Source: Saccharum officinarum
Taxonomy: Eukaryota > Streptophyta > Magnoliopsida > Poales > Poaceae
Length of the DNA: 64,000 nt
Direction of reading: 5' to 3'
Assembly (NCBI GenBank): GCA_020631735.1
Contig: CM036168.1
Span: forward strand, 95,150,932-95,214,931
Within the stretch, counting starts at the first letter, position 1. Every line of letters begins with the position of its first letter. The position numbers were made by a program, and so were the translations under genes. Positions 45,645 through 57,582 of this stretch are shown here, piece by piece. The notes beneath the pieces were generated by a model. That model was not told the DNA's origin. It saw only the letters and a program-made list of their open reading frames with translations, and made no database searches.

Positions 45645-45835
45645 ATTGAAAACGGGATAAAAACGGAATAAATACGGGTCTATTCCATATTAAAACGGGA
45701 TTATTCGGAAACGGACGGAAAACACCATTTTCTACTTCCGCAAATACGAAAACAGGATCTCGCAAATACGGAAGCGGACGGAAAAATATAGAAAACGGAA
45801 CGGGACGGGAAAAATTTCGTCCGTTTTCATCCCTA
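45645..45835 (-). mobile_element. Ac/Ds-like terminal fragment
   Basis: Read on the minus strand it starts TAGGGATGAAAACGGACG at 45835, matching the Ac/Ds terminal repeat (TAGGGATGAAA), and is followed by multiple ACGG/CCGTTT motifs like the AAACGG sites bound by Ac transposase. The opposite end was not found. Confidence 0.6.
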
Positions 45836-45910
45836 TTTGCAAGCTGCTTGCTGCTCGCCGCAACTGGCCGTTCGCACGCTGCTGCTCGCCGTTCGCACGT
45901 TGGCCGTTCG

Positions 45911-46006
45911 CTGCTGCTCGCCGTTCGCACACGGGCCAGCAGCCATGCAAAATCACGGCTGCTGCTCGCCGTTCGCACACGGGCCAGCAGCCATGCAAAA
46001 TCACGT
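45911..46006. repeat. 48-bp tandem duplication
   Basis: Two near-identical 48-bp units from 45911 and 45959 (CTGCTGCTCGCCGTTCGCAC ... ATGCAAAATCACG). Further partial units (GCTGCTCGCCGTTCGCAC) lie just upstream. Confidence 0.9.
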
Positions 46007-46029
46007 GAACCAAACAAATGGGTGGGGGG

Positions 46030-46095
46030 AGGGATTCGAACCCTGCCCACATCCCCCACACGCCTCGGGACGCTGCCACCTGACCAACCGAGCTC
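46030..46095 (-). repeat. tRNA-like (SINE head-like) segment
   Basis: On the minus strand AGCTCGGTTGGTCAGGTGG (A-box-like) is followed about 30 bp later by GGTTCGAATCCC (B box). The cloverleaf is not complete enough for a functional tRNA, so this is probably a tRNA-derived SINE head or tRNA pseudogene. Confidence 0.5.
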
Positions 46096-46323
46096 CAATA
46101 GATTGTTGTCTAGGAGACACCCGCAGCCATATTTAATAAGGGCAAACCGGGAAGATTACACCATAGTTAATGACTCCTTGGTAATCGCAATCATGTCCTA
46201 AACGACATGTATTCTCTATACGGAGGGAGTATATATTTATCAGTCCAATATATATTTTCTGCTTGTGTTTTCTGCAGTCGCCTCATGGTTGGAGATCAAG
46301 TAGCGCCTGCCTGACTTCACTAG

Positions 46324-46568
46324 GGGTGTGTTTAGTTCCGCGAAAAGGTGTAAAAAAAGTACTGTAGCATGTTTTGGCTTTATTTGGTAAATAGTGTCCA
46401 ACCGTTGACTAATTAGGTTCAAAACGTTCGTCTCGGAAAGTACAACCAAGCTGTACAATTAGTTTTTGATTTCATCTACATTTAGTACTCCATGCATGTA
46501 TCGCAAGTTTGATGTGACGGGGAATCTTTTGTTTATACGGTACTTATTTTGAGGAAGTAAACACAGCC
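46324..46568 (+). repeat. Tourist-like MITE, arm 1 of an inverted pair
   Basis: Starts GGGTGTGTTTAGTTCCGCG and ends AAGTAAACACAGCC. It is about 95 percent identical by eye to the reverse complement of 46893-47137. Confidence 0.85.
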
Positions 46569-46892
46569 TAGATCTCAGGGGATCAGAGCAGCTTTATGGA
46601 TGCATACAGGCTGTGGGCATTCATGAGCTCATGGACAAGTTCTTGGAACTGATTTCGTAGAGGGGAGAGGTCGAAGTACCCTGTGCAATTGTTGTTTCTC
46701 GCCAAAGAAAATTGTTTCTGCTGCTTCAAAACATTTCACATGATTCGAGTCGCCTAAAATTTTGTCACTATCTGCTTGTACAATTAGACACTCCATTTTA
46801 ATAATTAATATGTGCACTTATGCGGTGAAAAATTTAGTACAGAATTTGTCCTAACAATATGCAATTTCTCCTCATTTATGAACTATAACTTA
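46569..46892. other. Loop between the inverted MITEs
   Basis: 324 bp of unique-looking sequence with no gene. Confidence 0.4.
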
Positions 46893-47137
46893 GGCTGTGT
46901 TCAGTTCCTCAAAAAAATCACTGTGCAAACAAAAGATTCCCCGTCACATCAAACTTGCGATACATGCATGGAGTACTAAATGTAGATGAAATCAAAAACT
47001 AATTGTACAACTTGGTTGTACTTTGCGAGACGAACGTTTTGAACCTAATTAGTCAACGATTGGACACTATTTACCAAATAAAGCTAAAACGTGCTACAGT
47101 CCTTTTTTTACACCTTTTCGCGGAACTAAACACACCC
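46893..47137 (-). repeat. Tourist-like MITE, arm 2 of an inverted pair
   Basis: Starts GGCTGTGTTCAGTTCC and ends GCGGAACTAAACACACCC, flanked by TTA on both sides, so it is an independent insertion in the opposite orientation to 46324-46568. Confidence 0.85.
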
Positions 47138-47235
47138 TTATATCTAGCACAGGTTGGTTTCTGAGTCCTGTCTTCTTGCGCAGGTGGGTCCCTGACTTCT
47201 TACGCAGGTGGCTAGAGCTCGGTTAAGGCGGTGAC

Positions 47236-47876
47236 TGTAACACAACTGACCAATTATACGAAATTAAGTAAGAAAATTATTTACCGAAGCAGACGATTTA
47301 GCAAACTTAAGCCCGTATAACCCGATAGTCCGCGAAATCTCGAGGATTTCAAACCAACTCACATACCAGCCAAGATCGTAATAAGTTTAGCGGTTGCCAT
47401 CACAAATTACATAACAGTTCACATCACGGATACATCGGAGTTTAAACATAATTATTACAAACCAAGTTTAAATAAAAGTAGCGGAAGCATTTAGTTCAAA
47501 TTCACCCACACACTCATACAGAGTTCGAGTACAGTGCCAGCTTAGGATCATCTCCAACAAAAACATTAGATGAGACGTAGGGAATGACCACTGTCCATGG
47601 TCCTAAGCTTCACCCATCGCAGGATAAAGGCAGTTGATACAGTAGTCGTAATACATCTGCCCATCTACAACAAGTGGGAACAAAGCCCTGAGTACGAGAA
47701 GGTACTCAGCTAGACTTACCCGACATAACCGAAAATAAAATGACACCAAGAATTATGAAGGCTTTATCGTGGGGTAGCTGACTCATTTGCAAAAAGACAT
47801 TTTTAGTATTACAAGAATCTTTCCGAAAGCATTATTGTCAAGTTCATAATTATTAACCTGTCGGCTACATTTGCGC
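47236..47876 (-). mobile_element. Older Tekay-like LTR fragment
   Basis: Begins TGTAACACAACTGACCAATT and runs parallel to the LTR at 47877 (CTTAAGCCCGTATAACCC, ATACATCGGAGTTTAAACAT, AACAAGTGGGAACAAAGCCC, AGGTACTCAGCTAGACTTAC) with clear divergence. It is cut at 47876 by the complete element, so it is the older insertion. Confidence 0.8.
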
Positions 47877-50800
47877 TGTAACAGAACCGCCCAATTATAC
47901 GAGATTAAGTAAGAAAATCATCCAACGGATGGACAATTTACCAAACTTAAGCCCGTATAACCCGGTAGTCCGTGAAATCTCGACGGATTTCAAACCATTT
48001 CACATCCCAGCCAAGATCGTAATAAGTTCAGCGATTACCTTCATAAGTTACACAGCAGTTTGCGGCACAAAATACATCGGAGTTTAAACATAGTTATTAC
48101 AAACCAGTTTCAAATAAAGTAGCGGAAGCATTAGTTCAAAGCACACACACACACATCTTTTCCAAAATACAGTGCCAGCTCGCGATCATCTCCCACAAAA
48201 GCATCAGGCGAGGAGTAGTGAGTGACCATTGCCCATGGTCCTAGGCTTCGCCCATCGCAGGGTAGAGACAGTTGATACAATACCCATAGTACATCTGTCC
48301 ATCTGCAACAAGTGGGAACAAAGCCCTGAGTACGAGAAGGTACTCAGCTAGACTTACCCGACAGAACCAAAACAAAAGACTCCAAGGATCATGATAGGCC
48401 TTTTGGTGGGGTAGCTGACTCATTTGCAAGAAAAGCATTTTTAGCTTAGCAAATCATTTGCAAAAGCATGTCATCTTTTGATTCTTTATCCTCCTGTCAA
48501 CTATGTTTGCACTTATGCTAAAGTAATCATGGAATTAAGCAAGCAAGGATTACCATTGATATTTGACAATAGTTACCATGTCATTTCCTCATAACTATCC
48601 AAGTGTTTCATCAGTATTACTACGATGAAGTAACTCAAGTCAAGTGCTCACTATCCAGTGAACGATGGCGATTCGAATCGATTATTGACCAGCTGGTAAT
48701 TTATTCCTCACACAAACCTCACTCACCCGCTAAAGTGAGGTATTGGTCATCGAGTCAACTATTCAGGTAAAGTCGCGAGCTTGCCAGGAACCACATGTAC
48801 CCGGGGGCCGCCCGACTGCTCTTTGGCCTTATCATCGCGCCCCCGTTTCCTGCCACTACTGCTCCGGTACAGTGCGTTGCGGGCAATCTACTCGGCCCGA
48901 ATAATCTCCCGGCTTCGCGGTCGAAAGGTGCTTTATTCGGCCAGCTAAATGTGAGGCATGCGTTCAACATGACCCGAGGCCCGACATCGGACGGTCCTTA
49001 ATCGACACAAACGGAAGACACTACAGTCCAGAACCCTGCAAGCTTCCGCCCGGTCTCACATTCATTTCCACACTGAGTTATTCTCACATGACATCTCTTT
49101 CACAAAACCAGGTAATCCCCTATAGCTCGCGGATGACAGGCAATCACCCGACTTCTACCGGACTAAGCAAGCTAAGCAAGTATTGACCGTGGACACCAGG
49201 GTGACAAGGATCGGTAAAACAAGGTGGAACAAGGTATAATGCAGCAACGTTTGCAAACAACTCCTAAACTTAATGCATCAGATTAAGTAAAATTAATAAA
49301 TAATTATTTGCAAACCGGGGGAGAAATGCTCCGGGGCTTGCCTCGCTCGAAGGTACTGGGACGATGGTCAGGGCACTCCGGAAGCTCTTCACCGGACTCC
49401 TCTTCTACTTCTGCTGGCTCCGGCTCCGTCACTTCGAGCTGCTCCTCTGCGTCCTCGGGAACAACTGTCGGAACCACTTCCTGCGATCCTGTATGATGCA
49501 GAAGTATGAGTGCATCATGCATAAGTGCATTGCAGAGGTGACATGAGATGATGATGATGCGGAGTGCATGCGATGTAACGGATATGTTACGTTATCGGAT
49601 TACGTGGAACTTATGACTCTTCTACAAGGTAGTCTACGTCATCCAAGAACATGTACTCGAAAACTACCACCACTATTTTCCACCATGCGAGAGTATTAAA
49701 CAATTAAGATGCTTCAAAGATACACCAAAGTATATTTTTCTAACTAACTTTGCATTAAGAATAAAGAGAAACCCTAATTAGTCCTATGGTTGAACAACAA
49801 CACATATTTTAGTAGCTCAGAAAAATCTTATAAAATTACAGTGGATTACTAATATCAAGAATAGCTTGACACAAAAATTTTACTACATTTGGATAACTAG
49901 AACTGCCTATACAAAAATAACAAATTAAGGCCTAAAATAGATATTTAAAATACTTTACATTATGAAAAGTATTAAACAACAGATTTAGGAATTTTTCTAC
50001 CATCTATTACCTAAACAAACACTATAGAAAAATTATCACTTGCATGTTTTATTCAAATTTATTTAAATAACAAAAATAACAAATATTGGTAATAGAAAGC
50101 ATTTGAACTGCAACTATACATTTTTCTACAGAACAACCATGAAATAAAATTACCCTAGTAAGTACATGGCATAACAGGATTAATAAACTTGGAACTACAT
50201 TTTTCTGATTTTTCTACATTTTCTTATCAATTTTTCAAGAAAACACCAATTTCAAGGCTTAAATAAAACACTACAGAAAAGTAATGAAATATTGACATGC
50301 AACATTTTTATATTGTAGATCTGATTCAAATGAGTATATAGAAATTTGTTTCATCAAATTTGGAGCTAAAATGACCAAGAAATCATTTTCCAAGTGTTTT
50401 TCATCAAGAATAATAAAAAGAAAATGAAAAAGGGATTTCTTTATCTGGCGCTGGGCCGGCCCGGGAAAAAACGACCGGCCCGTGGCCGTTCCCGGCCTGC
50501 TTCGCGCGCGCGGGGGACAGCCGAGCCGGCCCGCTCGGGGCGCGGCCCATAGGCGCGGCCTAGTTCCCCGAGGGAAACCGAGCGCGGTCGCCGGCGTCCA
50601 CGAGCTCGACGTCGCGGCGGCGGTCGCGGCCAACCGGCCATTTCCGGCCATGTCCCGACCACCGAGCGAGCGCACAACGTTCGCCAAGAACTCACGAACT
50701 CGAGAGGGAGGCTTGGGAAGACGGAGAGGGAGCGAGCGAGTGGTGAAGGAGCACGGGCTCAACGGCTCCGACGCGGTGGCGCGGCGAGGAAAGCTCGATT

Positions 50801-51743
50801 GAGCCTTACCGATCCAAACGAGGGGACGTCGATGCTCGTTCGGAGGAGAGGAGGACGGGGCGGAGCTTCGGGCACAGGCAATCGAAAGGAGACGGTCTAC
50901 CGTGCCGGAACAAGGCGGAGGTGGAGGCGGTGCGCGGTGGCGAGCGGCGTTCCGCGGTGGAGGGTGCCGGAGGGAGGAGGAGGGGGAGCAAGTGAGGGGT
51001 GTGCGGGATGGAGGCCAGGCGCCCGAGTGATTTGAAGTGGAGCGCGAGCGCGGGGTCCACGGACGGCCACGCGGGGCGTCGCCGGCATGCGGCCGCCACG
51101 CGGCGGGCGCGTTCTGCCGGGCGCCAGCGCGCGCGGGCGCGGGCGGGAAGAAGAGGGAGGGGCCGGCTGGGCCGGGCCGCTGCGGAGGCGGTGCGGGCGC
51201 GCGCGCGGGAGTGGCGCGGGCCGTTCTGGCTGTGGGCCGAACAGGAGGCGGCGGCCTGCTAAGGAAAAACCGGATTTTTTTGATTTTCCAAATTCAAATT
51301 TAAATGCATTTCAAACTTCAAACTCCATTTTGAACAAGAAGAAGACATTTTATGGAATTGGCCCAAAAATAAAAGTTGCTCAAAATTAAATTCTCTACAA
51401 CTTTGATTAAGGGGCCATCTCAAAATTCTTAATAGATTTTAAATGACAAAATAAAAGCTAAATTAGGGAATAATTTTGAATATTTTTCATAATTATTTTT
51501 GAACAAGTTTTTGACAAAATTTTGAGCTCCAAAATCGAACTAGGGTTCCAAGTGATGTAGAATTTATCGTTGCAAGGTTTTGGTACAAATGTGATTATCA
51601 TATTAATATAATTCATCACATACATTAATTTCAAGCTTTTGTTTAAATCAAATTACAAATTGTCACACATGATCATGATGTTATGAATGCGGTGCAATAT
51701 GATTGCCATGCAAAAATGTATTGCGTAACACCGGAGTGTTACA
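47877..51743 (-). mobile_element. 3' LTR of the Tekay-like chromovirus (3867 bp)
   Basis: On the minus strand it starts TGTAACACTCCGGTG at 51743, right after a polypurine tract, and ends ...GGGCGGTTCTGTTACA at 47877. The other LTR begins at 58368 with the same sequence. The GC-rich block 50440-51260 inside it produces many spurious frames. Confidence 0.85.
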
Positions 51744-54712
51744 GCCCTCCCCCCTTATAAAAATCTCGTCCCGAGATTTGGGTTACGAACCATTTATTAT
51801 AAAAATCTTCATAGGCGTTCCTTAAGTATTCACCCGTTTCCCAAGATGCATCCCCTTCATCGTGATGACTCCATTGTATCTTATACGTTTTCACCACACT
51901 GTTTCGAGTAGCCCTTTCCTTGGTATCCAATACTCGAACTGGTTGCTCACGATACACCAAATCTGACTTTAGTTTTATGCCTCGAGGTTCAATCCTTTCC
52001 TCTGGAACGCGCAAACATTTCTTGAGATGTGATACATGAAAAACTGGGAATATAGCACCCATTGACTCTGGTAAATCCAATTTGTAAGCCACAGGACCTT
52101 TCCGTTCCAGGATTTTATAAGGTCCCACAAATCTGGCGGCCAGCTTTCTGCGCACACCAAATCTTTTTTTTTTCATTGGCGTAACTTTTAGATAGACATA
52201 GTCACCAACTTCGAACACAAGCGGTCTCCTTCTCTTATCTGCATAACTTTTCTGACGTGACTGAGCTGCTCTCATATTCTGCTGGATGATATGAACTTTC
52301 CTTTCGGCTTCTTCTACGAAGTCAATACCATAATACCTTCTTTCTCCGGGCTCAATCCAGTTTAACGGTGTTCTACACTTTCGGCCATACAGAGCCTCAA
52401 AAGGTGCCATCTTGATACTCTCTTGATAGCTGTTATTGTATGAGAACTCTGCTAATGGTAACCATGACTCCCATGAACCTCTGGAAGACAACACACAAGC
52501 TCTTAACATATCTTCTAGAACAGCATTAACTCTCTCAGTTTGACCATCTGTTTGAGGATGATAGGCAGTGCTACGAATCAGACTAGTCCCAAACCTTTGT
52601 GCAAATGCTCCCAAAAGTGAGCAGTGAACTGTGACCCTCTGTCAGACACTATAGTCTTTGGTATGCCATGCAACCTCACAATCTCCGCAATATACTTCTC
52701 AGCATATTGAGGTGGTCTATATTCCGTTTTGACAGGCAAAAAGTGGGCTGTCTTAGTAAGACGATCCACAATTACCCAAATGGAATCGTGACCTTTTTGA
52801 GTAGTGGGTAGACCGTGATAAAATCCATACTTATGTCATCCCACTTCCAACTCGGCACTGACAAAGGTTGTAGCATTCCGGCAGGCTTCATGTGAATTGC
52901 TTTTACTCTACAACATGTGTCACATCTGGCTACATACGCTGCAATTTCCTTCTTCATTTTGGTCCACCAATAACGAGGTCTTAGTTCTTGATATATTTTA
53001 CTGCTGCCAGGATGAATAGACAACTTGGAGAGATGAGCTTCATCCAAAATTTTATTCTTAAGCTCTCTATCCTTTGGAACAACAAGACGGTTGTCGAACC
53101 ACAACACATCCTGCTCATCCACCCTGAAGTGTTTCGAGGGTTCTTCTTGAATCTTCTTTTTGATGTGGAATATCCCTTTGTCTGCTTTCTGACCTTCTAT
53201 AATCTTACTCTCCAAGGAACAACTGACCTGAATACTATGTAGCACGGCAGGGTGCATTAGATCGAAACCATCTTCCAGCAAGGGTTGCACATTCAGACAA
53301 TGTGACTTTCTGCTTAAAGCATCAGCTACCACATTGGCTTTCCCAGGGTGATACTGTACATTCAAGTTGTAGTCTTTGATCAGTTCTAACCATCTTCGCT
53401 GTCTCATGTTCAATTCTGGTTGGGTGAAAATGTACTTGAGACTCTTATGATCGGTGAAAATGTTGCACACGTTACCCAGTAGATAGTGTCTCCAAATCTT
53501 TAAGGCATGCACAACAGCGGCAAGCTCAAGATCATGTGTCGGATAATTGATTTCATGTTTTCTCAACTGCCGGGAGGCATAAGCAATTACTCTTCCTTCT
53601 TGCATTAGCACACACCCTAATCCTGTTTTTGATGCGTCGCAGAACACATCAAAAGGTTTCTCGATGTCGGGTTGTGCAAGAACTGGAGCAGTGGTCAACA
53701 GTTTCCGCAAGGTATGGAAAGCTGTCTCACACTCCTCTGTCCACGCAAACTTGTGATCTTTCTGTAACAGACTTGTCATAGGCTTGGCAATCTTCGAGAA
53801 GTCTGGGATAAAACGGCGATAGTAACCTGCTAACCCTAGGAAACTCCTGACTTCTGACACTGTGGTTGGAGTCTTCCAATCCATAACCTCTTGCACTTTA
53901 CTCGGATCTACAGAAACTCCATTCTCAGATAGGATATGACCGAGGAAAGGAACTTTCTTCAACCAAAATTCACATTTGCTGAACTTAGCATATAACTTAT
54001 GATCCCTCAACCTGGTCAAGACAATTCTCAGATGCTCTTCATGCTCTTTCTCGTTTTCAGAGTATACTAGAATGTCATCAATGAAGACAACTACAAACTT
54101 GTCCAACTCTGGCATGAAAACCGTATTCATCAGATACATAAAATATGCAGGAGCATTTGTCAGTCCAAATGACATAACAAGATACTCGTACAACCCGTAT
54201 CTGGTAGAAAAGGCGGTTTTCGGAACATCTTGAGGTCTAATCTTTATCTGATGATACCCAGACCTTAAGTCTATCTTGGAGAACACTCTGGCTTTAGCTA
54301 ACTGATCGAACAGAACATCAATATGAGGCAAGGGATATTTATTCTTGATAGTTACAGCATTAAGAGGTCGGTAATCCACACACATCCTTAGAGTACCCTC
54401 TTTCTTTTTCTTTACAAACAAGGCAGGACATCCCCATTCAGACTTACTTGGGCGAATAAACCCCTTTTTTAACAACTCTTCCAACTGTTTCTTCAACTCA
54501 GCTAACTCATCCGGAGGCATCCGATAAGGTCTCCTCGAAATTGGAGCTGTCCCGGGGATCAACTCGATTCCAAACTCAACATCTCTATCTGGAGGAAGGC
54601 CAGGCAACTCGTCTGGAAACACATCCGGGAACTCACATACTACTGGGATCTGATGGATAGGAGTAACTTCCATGGCACAGGTCACACTCACAAGATCTGT
54701 TCGTTTAGGCAA
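51739..54712 (-). pseudogene. Tekay-like Gypsy pol (RT, RNase H, integrase, chromodomain), frameshifted
   Basis: Three minus-strand frames. The first (54712-52772, 646 codons) has RT with [18 protein letters not shown] and the active site FIDDILVYS, RNase H with [13 protein letters not shown] and TDHKSLKYI, and the integrase zinc finger ([22 protein letters not shown]). The second (52769-52578) has IVSDRGSQFTAHFW, and the third (52614 to the stop at 51739) has STAYHPQTDGQTERVN and LYGRKCRTPLNW. The last about 65 residues (VRVLDTKERATRNSVVKTYK, IQWSHHDEGDASWE) are chromodomain-like, as in Tekay/Del chromoviruses. The frame changes near 52770 and 52605 are single-base shifts, and no nonsense substitution is seen within the frames. 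In vivo status depends on whether the shifts are real. Confidence 0.9.
51744..51756 (-). promoter_or_regulatory. Polypurine tract of the chromovirus
   Basis: AAGGGGGGAGGGC on the minus strand directly precedes the LTR TG, where plus-strand DNA synthesis would be primed. Confidence 0.75.
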
Positions 54713-56257
54713 TGGTACCTGAAAAGTACCCTCTGCCTGGGATCTTTAAGGGTAAGCATCCGACTGCTTGTATCTATGACTGCTTCCCAGTCTTTCATCC
54801 AGTTCATTCCTATTATTACATCCAAAACTAGTCCAGGCATAACTACCAGGTTCACTCGGAACTTCCGACTACCTAACTCAAGGGTTGCCCCTCTAACCAT
54901 CTTATTGGTTAACACATCAGCTCCTGCTGAACTTATGCGATAACCATAACTCAATTCTGTGCATAGTTGTTCATGCTTCCGTGCAAATGCTTGACTCATA
55001 AAAGAATGCGAAGATCCAGAATCAAAAAGAACAACTGCAGGGTGATGGTTCACAAGAAACTTACCAGCAGTTACGGGCTCTCCCTCAGGAACTTCATCAA
55101 TGGCGGTGTGGTGTACACGAGCATTGTAAGTCTGTTGCTTCTTTTTAGGCGGATAAGGGCAGAACTTGGAAAAGTGGCCTGGCTGACCACAGTTGTAGCA
55201 GGGCCCTTTCACTGTACCAGCAGACCCTATAGCTCCCTTGGAGTTGCTCTGTTCTGCAGCTGCGTTGGTCTTGGTTGGCGGCACTGCCATCTTGTACGGT
55301 TTCTGTGGCCCCTTGTAGTTCTGGGTTTTATGCTGCGGCGGCCTGAACCTCGCACCAGGTGCGGACGGACGATAAGATGAACGGTTGGCAGGGACAACTC
55401 TGGACTGGGATGGTCCTGACTCGAACACTCTCTTGCGGTTCTTGGATGCGGTGTAAGCATTATTGTTCTTCTCTTGCTTCAAACAGTCACTGATAAAGTC
55501 GTTGAATCTGTTGCGGGTATTGTACCCACATGCTTCATCATCTTCGGACTCAACCCTCTCTTGAAACTAGCAATCTTCTTTGCATCTGTGTCAACCATGT
55601 CTGGAGCATAGCGGCACAAATTATTAAAGGCATGCAGATACTGTGTCACCGTCTTGGTACCCTGATTCAAGGCTAAGAACTCTCCAAGCTTCATCTCAAC
55701 CAACCCTGGGGGAATATAAACTCCCTTAAAAGCTTCAGTGAAATCCCTCCAAGAGATCTGGGCATTAGGAGGAAAAGTACTGCGGTGATGCTTCCACCAC
55801 ATTCCTGCTGGTCCTTGTAACTGATGTGCAGCATACTCTACTTTCAGAACTTCTGTCATCCTTAACACACGGAACTTATCTTCCATAGTGTTAATCCATT
55901 CTTCGGCATCAAGTGGCTCTGCTGCTTTCTTGAAAATAGGTGGCCTCGTATCCATGAAATCCTTGAAACTGCTGTACTGGTTCACTCCTGGCCACCACCT
56001 TGGTTATTTCCTCTTTGAACATTTTCCGCGATGGTACGCAGAAAGTCTTCCATATTCCTCTGTGATTGTTCAGTACTGCGTTGACTTCCAAGAAACTGTG
56101 TGAAGAACATTTCTGCGGTGAGCGGCGGAGGAGGGGGCAAATGTGGTTCTGGACGTGGTTCCTGGTGGTTGACATTGTTGGCACCACTTCCACCAGCTCC
56201 TGCACCGTTGCCACCAGTCTCAGCGGCTTCGTACGTAGCACGACGAGTGTTGGCCAT
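54688..56257 (-). pseudogene. Tekay-like Gypsy gag and protease, frameshifted
   Basis: gag starts at the ATG at 56257 (MANTRRATYEAAETGG). It continues in another frame from 55983 (FKDFMDTRPPIFKKAAEPLD, AHQLQGPAGMWWK) and a third from 55482. The third holds the zinc knuckle CYNCGQPGHFSKFC (CX2CX4HX4C) and the protease motif VLFDSGSSHSFM. Each change is a single-base shift (about 55985, 55508 and 54710). A retroviral-type capsid and protease would be made if the frame were intact. Confidence 0.88.
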
Positions 56258-56609
56258 CTGCATATTTCAGCAACAAGCACCATTGAGTGAAGTTGTAAAA
56301 TTGTGTCCGAAGGAACAATCATGCCATACTGAATTCATTGGAGAGAACAAGTCATACAAGAAAACAGAGGCGCAATAATTTCATTCCAATTAAACAACAG
56401 CACCAATTAAGTTATTTCAAAAGCAACATCGCGTTCCATACAACCATGTTGCCAGCATACATACACTGGACTTTTATGCGTTCGGGTATCGCATACACAA
56501 CCAAACTCCAAAGATCATCAGTCTCAAGGTCGAACAGGATACATCATGATACATGGAACCCAAAAGAAGGCCATCGCGTCACGTCTAGCTACTAACGCAT
56601 GACACTATC

Positions 56610-57582
56610 CTACTCCTCGGGGCCATCGTCGATGTCGGAGGCGTCGCCCTCGCTACCTTCAGCAGCGGCGTCGTCGTCGAGGTCCATCTGAGCGGCGTTC
56701 GGAGGAGCATACGGGCCCATCCCGTTGTAGAGGGCATGGAACTCTTCATGCAAGTTGGCATTGTACTCTTCTAGCTCCTCGACCCTCTGCCTCAAAAGGT
56801 CTCTCTCGTTCCAGGCTTCATTCCTTTCTTGTACTAGCTGCTCCAACAGGCGATCTGCATTCCTGTTGGCCTGAGTCAGCCTCTGTACTTGCTGCATGGA
56901 ACTCTCGCCTCTCTCGAGAGCTCGGTCCCGCTGCAAGCTCATATCAGCCAACTGCTCCTGCAAGCTAGCTATGGCACGCGCTTGCTTTTTCTTCTGCTTC
57001 CTTGCTTCAAGCCGATCATCACCACGTAGGCCAGTCAAGGTCCAATAGGTATTCTCCAGACCTTGATATGCTCTGATGGCTGCATACATGGCACTCATGG
57101 TGTGATTGTCGCTAGCCCGTCCTTCACTGGGGCCTCTAACCAGGGCACTTCCTTGCGGCTGTACCCAAAATGGCGTCGCGAGGATCATCTCTCGGGAAAG
57201 TACCCGGCCAAAGCTGCTGCTAACTCATTGGGAAATCTGCTCATGATGTCTCGGATGACGCGAAAAGCTGCGCCCTCTGCACCCTCGACTGGAGTGCGTC
57301 CTTCGAACTCCAAATGCCAACCATCCCATTCTGGCGCATCACCAGAGCAGGGACGGTGATCTCTACCACAGCAAGTCCATCTTCAGCTAGCTGGCTCTCG
57401 CTCCAAGAGTAAACTGGCTCTTGTCCTCCGGGTCCCCACATCATGGAGCACTCTCCAAAGCAAGGTGGGCATGCCAAACTCGCTTAGAAAAGTGTCCGTG
57501 TTGCGGTGCTCCCGCGGGGCTAGCTGACGACGGGGTGCTCTTCTCCAGTGGACTTGCGGGCAGTCTGCTTCGTGCGGGCCAT
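56610..57582 (-). pseudogene. Extra ORF upstream of gag with a histone H3-like N-terminus
   Basis: On the minus strand the ATG at 57582 begins MARTKQTARKSTG, identical to the histone H3 tail, then stops after 7 more codons. The adjacent frame continues the H3 likeness (RAPRRQLA, 57541-57518). Later segments in shifting frames include PCFGECSMMWGPGGQEPVYS (to 57241), GAAFRVIRDIMSRFPNELAA (to about 57190) and a last frame open from 57188 to 56610. That last part has a basic segment (EARKQKKKQARAIA), a coiled coil of about 90 residues (LEQLVQERNEAWNERDLLRQ) and an acidic tail (MDLDDDAAAEGSEGDASD). The likely original protein is about 320 residues. It sits between the primer-binding site and gag, on the element's coding strand. 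I do not know a named family for it. Confidence 0.7.

Larger units (their letters stand above)
45230..46229. mobile_element. 1000-bp Stowaway/mariner-type element with foreign cargo
   Basis: The ends are nearly perfect 29-bp inverted repeats starting CTCCCTCCGTATAG (27 of 29 identical by eye), with TA target sites (45228-45229, 46230-46231). Stowaways are usually below 350 bp. The interior holds a Ds-like fragment, a 48-bp tandem repeat and a tRNA-like segment. No transposase. Confidence 0.75.

Noticed and set aside
46030..46095. Functional tRNA gene
   Set aside because: A and B boxes are present but the acceptor and anticodon stems do not form a proper cloverleaf by eye, and the segment lies inside a transposon.
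50271..51389. Several 80-160 codon frames in a GC-rich block
   Set aside because: They lie inside the chromovirus LTR and overlap on both strands; artefacts of GC content.
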